Below, one piece after another: positions 57,628-64,000 of a stretch of 64,000 nucleotides of DNA. The number at the start of each line of letters is the position of its first letter. Position 1 is the stretch's first letter. This stretch comes from Albidovulum aestuarii (GTDB lineage: Bacteria; Pseudomonadota; Alphaproteobacteria; Rhodobacterales; Rhodobacteraceae), in assembly GCF_029961185.1 (NCBI RefSeq), contig NZ_JASBQQ010000008.1, positions 62,001-126,000 of the forward strand, given 5' to 3'. The position numbers and the translations under genes were made by a program. The notes beneath the pieces are model-generated. The model did no database searches and was not told the DNA's origin. It saw only the letters and a program-made list of their open reading frames with translations.

Positions 57628-58809
57628 ATGTTTTCGCGTACGGTTCGGTTGATCGAGATTTTCGGCTTTCAGGTCAAGATCGACGCCAGCTGGCTATTTA
57701 TCGCCTTTCTGGTCGTCTGGTCACTGATGTCCGGCTACTTTCCGGCGCAGGTGCCCGGGCTGAGGCCGGGTGACTACCTCGTCCTTGCCATCATCGCGAT
57801 GGTCGCGCTCTTTGCCGGTCTGATCCTGCATGAACTGGCGCATTCGCTGGTGGCGCGCCGGTTCGGGCTGGGCATTGGCGGCATCACGCTGTTCATCTTC
57901 GGTGGCGTGGCCGAGCTGGACGAGGAACCGGTCGATCCGCGCTCAGAATTCTGGATCGCGATTGCCGGGCCGGCGATGTCCTTCGCGCTTGCTGGTATCG
58001 CCTATCTCTTACTCAAACTGTCGCAAGCTGCCGGCATCTCCGAACCCTTGCAGGCGGTGCTGGAATACCTTGCATTCATCAACCTCGTCCTGGCGCTCTT
58101 TAACCTGCTTCCGGCCTTCCCGCTGGATGGCGGGCGGGTGCTGCGGGCGGCGCTCTGGCACTGGTCGGGCGACCTCGTTCGCGCCACGCGCAGCGCGACG
58201 GGCGCTTCAGCGATCCTGGCCTATGCGTTGATCGCCGTTGGTTTCGTCTCGCTCTTTTCGGGGGCGATCATCGGCGGTTTCTGGCAGGCGCTGATCGGGC
58301 TTTTCCTGCTGTCAGCCGCGCGCGGGACCTATCAGCAACTGATGATCAAGACAGCGCTCAGGGACAAGACCGTCGCATCGATGATGAGCCGGAACATCCA
58401 TACCGCATCGCCTGAGGACACGCTCACCGATGTGGTCGACCGCATCATGCTACGCCATTCGGTGAGTTTCGTGCCAGTGACCGAGGGCGAGCATCTTTTG
58501 GGATTTGTCGATACTGCTTTGTTGCAAAAGATCGACCGGGACAACTGGGGCGACACCCATATCGCCGATATCTACGTGGGCAGCGATCCCACGAATACGA
58601 TCACGCCTGACGTTGCGACAGATGCGCTGATGGCACGCATGGCGTCGGGTGGGCGGCGCAAATTTCTGGTTGCCGAGGGCGGGCGGTTTATGGGAGTCAT
58701 CACGCTTGCCGACCTCATGGCCTATCTCGCAGTGTTGCAGGATCTTGGTCAGGTCCGCTCGACAGGAACTGCCGGGCAACTGTCCCGGCGGGCCGGTTCT
58801 CTGGATTGA
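57628..58809 (+). CDS. Site-2 protease family (M50) membrane metalloprotease with CBS pair
   Basis: A 393-residue intramembrane protease. His68-Glu69 and His72 in HELAHSLVARRFG form the zinc site, with Asp167 in LPAFPLDGGRVLRA as third ligand. A CBS pair follows (about 245-375; MMSRNIHTASPEDTLTDVVD, GRFMGVITLADLMAYLAV). Such fusions are thought to sense adenylates or redox state and release membrane-held regulators. First gene of a stress or low-oxygen cluster; it lies directly before the FixL-like kinase. Confidence 0.93.
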   Translation: MFSRTVRLIEIFGFQVKIDASWLFIAFLVVWSLMSGYFPAQVPGLRPGDYLVLAIIAMVALFAGLILHELAHSLVARRFGLGIGGITLFIFGGVAELDEEPVDPRSEFWIAIAGPAMSFALAGIAYLLLKLSQAAGISEPLQAVLEYLAFINLVLALFNLLPAFPLDGGRVLRAALWHWSGDLVRATRSATGASAILAYALIAVGFVSLFSGAIIGGFWQALIGLFLLSAARGTYQQLMIKTALRDKTVASMMSRNIHTASPEDTLTDVVDRIMLRHSVSFVPVTEGEHLLGFVDTALLQKIDRDNWGDTHIADIYVGSDPTNTITPDVATDALMARMASGGRRKFLVAEGGRFMGVITLADLMAYLAVLQDLGQVRSTGTAGQLSRRAGSLD

Positions 58810-58865
58810 CGGCGGGCGCTCCGGCGGACAAGCTGGGGCCGGGCGACAAGGGATACCACCCGGCC

Positions 58866-60401
58866 ATGACGCGTGAAACCGACGATTCCGTCCTGCTCGA
58901 AACACTTCTTAACGCGGCGGTCGATGCGATCATCGTGGCCGATGCTGATGGACGGATGATCCGGGTCAATCCGGCAGCCGCGACCATGTTCGGCTATGGC
59001 CCGGATGACATGACGGGCCGGTCAATAGACATGCTGGTGCCTGACACTGAGCGTGTCGATCACGGTCAAAAGATCGCCGACTATCTGGCCACCGGGCAGG
59101 CCCGCATCATCGGTATCGGCCGGGATGTTGAGGCGGTCCGAAAGGACGGCAGCATCTTTCCGGCCCATTTGACGGTTGGCCGCGGTACTATCGGCGATCA
59201 GCCGGTCTTCGTTGGTTCCCTACACGACCTGACTGCCCGACAGCAGGCGCAGCAGGCCGTCGAGGCCGCGCAGCGCATGGAGGCGCTCGCCCGGCTGACG
59301 GGCGGTATTGCACATGATTTCAACAATCTGCTCACGATCATCATCGGCAATCTCGAACTGCTCGAGGCGAAGCTTGCGGATGACAGCCAAAAGTCACTGC
59401 TGAACGAAGCACTGTCCGCGGCCGAAATTGGCACAAAGGTCATCGAAAAGTTGCTGGTTCATGGCCGTCGGGGCCCACTTCAACCCATACGGCTTGATGT
59501 GAATGCCGTCATCGGCGAAGTGACTGGGCTCCTGTCCCGCACCCTCTCGCCTCGCATCAAGCTCAGCACGGCGCTTGGGGCTGGTATCTGGCCAATTGAT
59601 GCCGATCCGGCACAGTTGCAGAACGCACTGATAAACCTTGTTGTCAATGCGCGGGATGCGATGCCTGACGGTGGTGAGATCGTCATCAGTTCATCGAATG
59701 TTGAAACGGATGAATTCATCGCAGCAGAAACCGGCGCGACACCGGGCCGCTACGCGCGCGTTTCGATCACGGACAACGGTCAGGGCATGACGTCAGACGT
59801 AAAACAGCGAGCTTTCGAGCCGTTCTTCACGACAAAGGCCGCCGGAAAAGGAACCGGTCTTGGACTTGCAACGGTCTACGGCTTTGTCCGCCAGTCGGGA
59901 GGGCATGTGACACTCTATAGCGAGGTTGGACTGGGTACGACCATCAGCCTGCACTTTCCGGCGGCCACTGGCAGCCCGGTTGCACCGGATGATGACCGTC
60001 CCGAAACCGTCGGGGCGCAGGATACCGGCCAAACCATTCTGGTCGTCGAGGATGACGAGGCCATTCTGCGCCTTTCGGTTAGCCGGATCGAGGCGCTCGG
60101 GTATCGCGCACTGCCTGCTGCGGACTCAAACGAAGCCATGGACATTCTCGCATCGAACCCCGAGATCGACGCGCTCTTTACCGATATCGTGATGCCGGGC
60201 GGAATGAACGGGCTTGACCTTGCCCGCAAAGTCCGGGCGGACCGGCCAGGCATCGCAATCCTGCTGACCTCAGGCTTTTCCGGCGACCTGATCCATCCTG
60301 GCAATGGCTTTTCGACGAATTTTCAGTTGCTGTCCAAACCCTACCGTCAGGAAGAGCTCGCGACCCGTCTGCGCATCCTTTTGTCAGGCCGCGTTTCATA
60401 G
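58866..60401 (+). CDS. FixL-like heme-PAS hybrid histidine kinase with receiver domain
   Basis: A 511-residue soluble kinase with an N-terminal PAS domain (about 10-125), a HisKA domain with His150 in GGIAHDFNN, an HATPase domain (NALINLVVNARDAMPDGG, TDNGQGM, GTGLGLATVYGF) and a C-terminal receiver with Asp440 in ALFTDIVMPGG. The PAS domain reads VDHGQKIADYLATG then IIGIGR then RKDGSIFPAHLTVG. In FixL the proximal heme His and distal Arg are 20 residues apart; here His66 and Arg86 have exactly that spacing. This indicates an oxygen-sensing heme PAS. A TTG at 58806, overlapping the protease stop, is an alternative start. Confidence 0.85.
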   Translation: MTRETDDSVLLETLLNAAVDAIIVADADGRMIRVNPAAATMFGYGPDDMTGRSIDMLVPDTERVDHGQKIADYLATGQARIIGIGRDVEAVRKDGSIFPAHLTVGRGTIGDQPVFVGSLHDLTARQQAQQAVEAAQRMEALARLTGGIAHDFNNLLTIIIGNLELLEAKLADDSQKSLLNEALSAAEIGTKVIEKLLVHGRRGPLQPIRLDVNAVIGEVTGLLSRTLSPRIKLSTALGAGIWPIDADPAQLQNALINLVVNARDAMPDGGEIVISSSNVETDEFIAAETGATPGRYARVSITDNGQGMTSDVKQRAFEPFFTTKAAGKGTGLGLATVYGFVRQSGGHVTLYSEVGLGTTISLHFPAATGSPVAPDDDRPETVGAQDTGQTILVVEDDEAILRLSVSRIEALGYRALPAADSNEAMDILASNPEIDALFTDIVMPGGMNGLDLARKVRADRPGIAILLTSGFSGDLIHPGNGFSTNFQLLSKPYRQEELATRLRILLSGRVS

Positions 60402-61133
60402 TCGTCCCGATACGGTCACCTCGGCGGCGAATGTATAGCCAACCCCGCGCACCGTCTTGATCAGTTTCGGCGTCCCCGGCTCGAGCTCGATCTTCTTGCG
60501 CAGGCGGGCTACCTGATTGTCGATGGTGCGGTCCAAGGGCGACCAGTCGGCGCCGTTAACAAGATCCATGATCTGTTCGCGCGAGAGGACTCGCCGGGGT
60601 CTTTCGAGAAAGACCTTGAGCAGGCGGAAATCGCCGCCCGTCAGTTCGATCGGAGCGCCCTTTGGGTCGAACAGCTCCAGCCGGTCCGGGACGGCTCGGA
60701 ACCCGGCGAAGGCATATTCGGGGCAGGCCTCATGACTGCTCTTGCCTGCCATATGCGGCGCATCACCACCGCTCCGCCTCAGCACACTGTGGACGCGGGC
60801 CAGAACCTCGCGCACATGGAACGGCTTGGTGATATAGTCGTCCGCTCCGATCTCCAGCCCGACGATCCGGTCAATTACGTCGCCGCGTCCGGTCACCATG
60901 ACGATCGGCACGTCCGAGTGTTTTCGGACTGCCTGCGCCACATCAAGGCCGCTCTGACCCTCAAGATTGATGTCGAGTGTCATGAGGTCGACGCCGCCGC
61001 CCTGGATAGCCTCCATGGCATCCTTGCCACCAGTGGCTTCGGTCACGTCATATCCGTCGCTTTCCAGGCACCGCCGCAGCAGAGTCCGTACAGCATCATC
61101 ATCATCAACGACGAGAATTCGACGGCTGACCAC
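60396..61133 (-). CDS. OmpR-family response regulator
   Basis: A 245-residue regulator with a receiver domain (VVDDDDAVRTLLR, phospho-acceptor Asp54 in MTLDINLEG, Lys103 in YITKPF) and a winged-helix DNA-binding domain (RPRRVLSREQIMDLVNG, LIKTVRGVGYTF). It converges with the kinase gene, overlapping it by six bases. The start is GTG 61133. It is a plausible phospho-partner of the kinase. The GATACA direct repeat about 100 bases upstream may be its target. FixJ, the classical FixL partner, belongs to another family. Confidence 0.9.
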   Translation of the reverse strand: MVSRRILVVDDDDAVRTLLRRCLESDGYDVTEATGGKDAMEAIQGGGVDLMTLDINLEGQSGLDVAQAVRKHSDVPIVMVTGRGDVIDRIVGLEIGADDYITKPFHVREVLARVHSVLRRSGGDAPHMAGKSSHEACPEYAFAGFRAVPDRLELFDPKGAPIELTGGDFRLLKVFLERPRRVLSREQIMDLVNGADWSPLDRTIDNQVARLRKKIELEPGTPKLIKTVRGVGYTFAAEVTVSGRL

Positions 61134-61231
61134 GCGATCCCCCTATCACCCCTGCTACGACTATCACGACCCGCTGCGGTACATATAACATTCAGCATTA
61201 TGAATTCAAACTTAGGCGGTTCTTCGCCCCG

Positions 61232-61247
61232 GATACATTTTGATACA
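61232..61247. promoter_or_regulatory. GATACA direct repeat with 10-base spacing, candidate OmpR-family site
   Basis: GATACA occurs at 61232-61237 and 61242-61247, one helical turn apart, between the response regulator gene and the FixK-like gene. Tandem repeats of this spacing are typical of OmpR/PhoB regulators. The stretch TTTTG-ATA-CAAAA (61238-61250) also forms a small dyad over the same bases. It lies about 67 bases before the FixK-like start. Confidence 0.5.
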
Positions 61248-61313
61248 AAACCGCCGACACGGCTGCGACATGGTGGTTTCAACCTGCTCCGGCATATTAT
61301 GGGGGCCATCAAA

Positions 61314-61991
61314 ATGACAGCACCAGCACGCAACATTCATTCCGTTCAGCAAACCCTGCGCCACATTCCCGCGGTTCTAAAACCAGAGGCAGAAAGATTG
61401 CCGCGGCGGCTGGGCGAAGGCCAGCATCTTTTCTTTGAATCGGACCCCGCTCGGTTTGTTTACGAAGTCGTCTCCGGTGTCGTCCGCCTGACCCGCCTGC
61501 ACAAGGACGGTCGGCGGCAGGTGATTGCCTTTGGATTTCCCGGCGATCTGGTCGGCCTGCCAAGCAATGGCCGGCATTCGACGGAATGCGACGCCGTGAC
61601 CGCGGCCGAGGTCGTTGCGCATCGCTGTGACCCCCTCGGGCGGCCCGACCGCGACCCTTCGCTTCATTCTGTGGTCATGGCGGCCGCACTGGACGAGATC
61701 AGCATGCTTCAGGATCATTTCCTGATGCTCGGCCGGCGGCTCGCCAGTGAGAAAGTCGCAGCGTTCCTCTGTCTGCTGCTCGACCGGATCGGTGAGGCTG
61801 TTGGTACTTATCGGATGATCCGCCTGCCGATGAACCGTTCCGACATCGCTGATTACCTCGGCCTGACACCAGAAACGATCAGCCGTTCAATCACCCAGTT
61901 TCGCGAAGCGAAGATCGTCGCACTGGAAGATGCCCATACGATGATAGTCCTTGATGTGTCGCGACTGCGGGACATGGCGGAAGGATCCTGA
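61314..61991 (+). CDS. FixK/Fnr-type transcription regulator without Fe-S cysteines
   Basis: A 225-residue Crp/Fnr-family regulator with an effector beta-roll (LFFESDPARFVYEVVSGVVR, KDGRRQVIAFGFPGDLVGLP) and a helix-turn-helix (RSDIADYLGLTPETISRSIT). The recognition helix contains Glu187-x-x-Ser190-Arg191, the E-x-x-S-R motif that reads TGAT half-sites in FNR and FixK. The cysteines (92, 105, 153) do not form FNR's N-terminal cluster, so it is not itself an oxygen sensor, like FixK. The start ATG 61314 follows a G-rich stretch; ATG 61299 is possible. Confidence 0.88.
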   Translation: MTAPARNIHSVQQTLRHIPAVLKPEAERLPRRLGEGQHLFFESDPARFVYEVVSGVVRLTRLHKDGRRQVIAFGFPGDLVGLPSNGRHSTECDAVTAAEVVAHRCDPLGRPDRDPSLHSVVMAAALDEISMLQDHFLMLGRRLASEKVAAFLCLLLDRIGEAVGTYRMIRLPMNRSDIADYLGLTPETISRSITQFREAKIVALEDAHTMIVLDVSRLRDMAEGS

Positions 61992-62040
61992 GCGGAACGC
62001 CGGAAAGCGGCCGGAACATCAGGCGCTCCAACCGCAGCGG

Positions 62041-62472
62041 CTAGGGTTCCGGCCAGAATTCGCGGATGGTCCTGGGAAGCCCGCCGCGGATATCCGCGAC
62101 CTCGCCGGCAGAAATCCGACCGTTCAAGAGGTGGAAAACCGCGCGGATGTCCTCGTGTCCTTCATAGTCCGCCACGCCGGAAATCTCGCGTTCGATCCGC
62201 CCAAGGAAATTCCCGATACTGCGATCCGCTATGGGAGTCGAAGAGGGTTTCCAACCCTCGTAACACATGCCGCGGATCAGGATCGGCATCTGCGCCGCGA
62301 ACTCGGCCGCCTCATCATGGCTCAGATGGTCGCGGATCGCCGAAATCGTCACCCGCAGAAGCCGCAGCGCGTCCCGCGCGCTGGCCCAGCTCAGCCGCTC
62401 GCGCAGCTCATTGATCCATTCATGGGTCAGCTGCACCGTGTGGTCGATGACCTCAAGTCCCTTGGCAGACAT
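62041..62472 (-). CDS. DUF2267 protein
   Basis: A 143-residue cytoplasmic protein resembling the DUF2267 family (ARDALRLLRVTISAIRDHLS, EAAEFAAQMPILIRGMCYEG). Members are often found beside Hsp20, CBS and universal-stress genes in low-oxygen or stress clusters; the function is unknown. It is 25 bases downstream of the polymer-forming membrane protein gene in the same direction, so both are probably one operon. Confidence 0.8.
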   Translation of the reverse strand: MSAKGLEVIDHTVQLTHEWINELRERLSWASARDALRLLRVTISAIRDHLSHDEAAEFAAQMPILIRGMCYEGWKPSSTPIADRSIGNFLGRIEREISGVADYEGHEDIRAVFHLLNGRISAGEVADIRGGLPRTIREFWPEP

Positions 62473-62497
62473 CTGTGTTTTCTCCTTCCAAGCTGGA

Positions 62498-63688
62498 TCA
62501 CGCGTTTTCGTCTGGCAACGGCGTTAGTGCCGCGTCGCGCACTGGCCCGACCGGGCCGATCAATCGTTCAAAAACCGCACTTGCCATCGCGCCGATGCCG
62601 AAAAGCACGAGCCCGAAATTGAGGACCCAGCCGAGCACCGGGATGAAGTTGAGGACCGCGGCAACGGTCAGCGTCAGCGCGAGCAGGCCAAGCTCGCCAA
62701 TCCGCTCCGGTGCATCCCCTGGCCCGAAGGCCCCGGCCAGTCGCATCGCCACCGCATAGGTGCCAAGGACGTACCCCAGCACCCAGAGTGCGATGATGGT
62801 CAGGATGACGATCGGCACCAGCGGCAAACCGATCACGGTCATTGCGCTGACCGGGACCATGCCGAACAGAATCGCCAATCCGACAACGCCGGTCAGAAGC
62901 GTCGTGCCCGGTCGGTCATCGGCGATCAGCTTCAGATGCGCGACCTGCCGGGGCAGGAAGGCCAGGCAGATCGCGCCAAGCCCGACAAAGAAGGCGAGCA
63001 TCAGAAGAAAGCCTGCAAACAGCGACATGAAACCCGACAGGGTCGGATATTCGCGCCCCTTCCAGGCCTCGCGAGCTTCGTCGAACATCTTCATCCGCTC
63101 CAGCGGCCGGTAGGTGACGCGGTCGGCATCGATCACATCCGGGGGAATGATGATTTCGGAAGGTGCGGAATAAATCAGCGTACCGCCGATCTTCGCGGCA
63201 TCACCGAAGCTGATGGTGTGACCGGTCAAGCGCACATCGCCCGTGACCGGCGCATCCATGATGATCTCGCCACCCGTCGCAATCAAGGCGCCCCGGACCG
63301 GCCCCTCGATCGTCAGTGTTCCACCCGCCATCCGCGCATTACCGCCGGTTTCGGCGTCGGGCGTCGTGCGCAGCGAAAAGCCGGCAGCGCTAAGATCGCC
63401 GCCCGTCGCGGCGCGGATCTTCACCGCTCCGCCCGCCGCATAAAGGTCACCGTGAGTTCGTGCGTCGACATCGACATCGAAACCGCTCACATGCAGGTCT
63501 TCGGCAACCTCTCCGTCGATGGTCAGCGAGGCCCCGCCCGCAAAGACATCACGCGCCGCATCCAGCGATCGCGCCGTCCCCGAACCACCGATGAAAAGAT
63601 CGCCACCATGGCTGTCGATCTCGGGCCCGGCCCCGGCGGGTGAGGCCAAGGCTGCCAAAACGGCAAAGACTGCAGCGCGAAACGTCAT
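62498..63688 (-). CDS. Secreted polymer-forming (bactofilin-like) repeat protein with C-terminal membrane domain
   Basis: A 396-residue protein with a Sec signal peptide (TFRAAVFAVLAALASPAGAG), a region of beta-helix repeats with alternating G-D/G-N turns (about 25-190; LHVSGFDVDVDARTHGDLYA, GGNARMAGGTLTIEGPVRGA) and four to five C-terminal membrane helices. The repeats resemble polymer-forming bactofilin-type sequence. GGAGG precedes ATG 63688. It is divergent from the Hsp20 gene; an FNR-type dyad lies between them. It may form an envelope scaffold made under stress (inference). Confidence 0.75.
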   Translation of the reverse strand: MTFRAAVFAVLAALASPAGAGPEIDSHGGDLFIGGSGTARSLDAARDVFAGGASLTIDGEVAEDLHVSGFDVDVDARTHGDLYAAGGAVKIRAATGGDLSAAGFSLRTTPDAETGGNARMAGGTLTIEGPVRGALIATGGEIIMDAPVTGDVRLTGHTISFGDAAKIGGTLIYSAPSEIIIPPDVIDADRVTYRPLERMKMFDEAREAWKGREYPTLSGFMSLFAGFLLMLAFFVGLGAICLAFLPRQVAHLKLIADDRPGTTLLTGVVGLAILFGMVPVSAMTVIGLPLVPIVILTIIALWVLGYVLGTYAVAMRLAGAFGPGDAPERIGELGLLALTLTVAAVLNFIPVLGWVLNFGLVLFGIGAMASAVFERLIGPVGPVRDAALTPLPDENA

Positions 63689-63744
63689 GATCGGTCCTCC
63701 GGGCTTTGCGGCTGGAAGAATAGGCCGCCCAGACACCTGCCCGA

Positions 63745-63758
63745 CTGATCGAGATCAG
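63745..63758. promoter_or_regulatory. CTGATC-GA-GATCAG dyad, FNR/FixK-type site between the bactofilin-like and Hsp20 genes
   Basis: A perfect inverted repeat with TGATC-N2-GATCA core, the same core as before the site-2 protease gene. The centre is about 63 bases from the ATG of the membrane protein gene and 87 from that of the Hsp20 gene, so one site could serve both. Confidence 0.6.
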
Positions 63759-63838
63759 GCCTGCCCCCCCTCACCCTCTCTAAGATTGAGCGTGCCGTCG
63801 GAATCAGGGCGGTCAAGATTTCCGTCAGGAGAGTCAGT

Positions 63839-64000
63839 ATGAAACAGCGAACCCTTCCCAGCCGTGTCGAAGCCACGCACGGCAACCCGTTCTTCAGATC
63901 CCTGCATGATGAGGTTGAACGTGTTTTCGACCGTTTTGGCAGCGGATTTCCGATATCCGCCCGAGACTTCTGGGAGCGCAGCGAAGACAGCCTGATGCCG
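63839..64000 (+). CDS. Small heat shock protein Hsp20 family (3' partial)
   Basis: The first 54 codons of a gene running off the window. The N-terminus GNPFFRSLHDEVERVFDRFG is typical of bacterial Hsp20/IbpA proteins (FFxLHxExxRxFDxF). The alpha-crystallin domain lies beyond the edge, so the assignment depends on the N-terminus and on the neighbouring DUF2267, CBS and sensor genes. AGGAGAG precedes the start. Confidence 0.7.
   Translation, partial: MKQRTLPSRVEATHGNPFFRSLHDEVERVFDRFGSGFPISARDFWERSEDSLMP

Overview
The window looks like chromosome of a GC-rich, denitrifying alphaproteobacterium, most likely Rhodobacterales (Paracoccus/Roseobacter relatives). The evidence is the nosRZDFYLX order, LPS transport genes linked to hpf-ptsN, a pcm-like/tolC/popZ-like gene series, a dnaK promoter of alphaproteobacterial RpoH type, and a MutL with its own endonuclease motif. 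I see no tRNA, rRNA or CRISPR array. Both window edges cut a gene (nosR on the left, an Hsp20 gene on the right).

Layout. 1-7.9 kb: nitrous oxide reductase operon nosR(partial)-Z-D-F-Y-L-X, tightly overlapped. 7.9-12.6 kb: decayed remnant of a sugar epimerase, a PLP gamma-lyase/amidase pair, a YbdK-type ligase and a cysteine-cluster protein. 12.6-16.2 kb: mmsA with a divergent LysR regulator, a CBS protein and coaD. 16.3-18.6 kb: a membrane-anchored patatin-like hydrolase. 18.6-23.3 kb: a polar amino acid ABC importer divergent from a TetR regulator followed by a dimethylarginine hydrolase-like gene, plausibly a methylarginine uptake and degradation module. 23.3-25.1 kb: Lrp-type regulator and alanine dehydrogenase. 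25.1-30 kb: small secreted protein, muramidase, mscL, rmuC, mutL. 30.1-32.8 kb: LysR regulator divergent from a pair best read as tmpA-tmpB (oxidative breakdown of 2-trimethylaminoethylphosphonate to glycine betaine and phosphate). 32.9-37.7 kb: RNase D, kdsD, lptC-A-B, hpf, ptsN. 37.7-46.8 kb: surface polysaccharide genes (tandem sulfotransferase, GT14, GT2, galE, galU, kdsB, cysQ, a KpsM-like permease). 46.8-51.6 kb: alkB, dnaK, dnaJ, radC. 51.8-55 kb: pcm-like, tolC and a PopZ-like gene. 55-55.9 kb: a broken IS6-family element. 56.1-57.1 kb: a CaCA cation exchanger.

The most interesting stretch is 57.1-64 kb. It holds a site-2 protease with CBS domains, a hybrid histidine kinase whose PAS domain matches FixL at the heme ligand and at the distal arginine, an OmpR-type regulator, a FixK/Fnr-type regulator without the Fe-S cysteines but with the E-x-x-S-R recognition helix, a DUF2267 gene, a polymer-forming membrane protein and the start of an Hsp20 gene. 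Two TGATC-N2-GATCA dyads of FNR/FixK type stand before the first gene and between the last two transcription units, and a GATACA direct repeat with 10-bp spacing precedes the FixK-like gene. I read this as a self-contained oxygen-sensing stress module that rewires FixL to an OmpR-type partner. The motifs are visible in the sequence; the wiring is inference.
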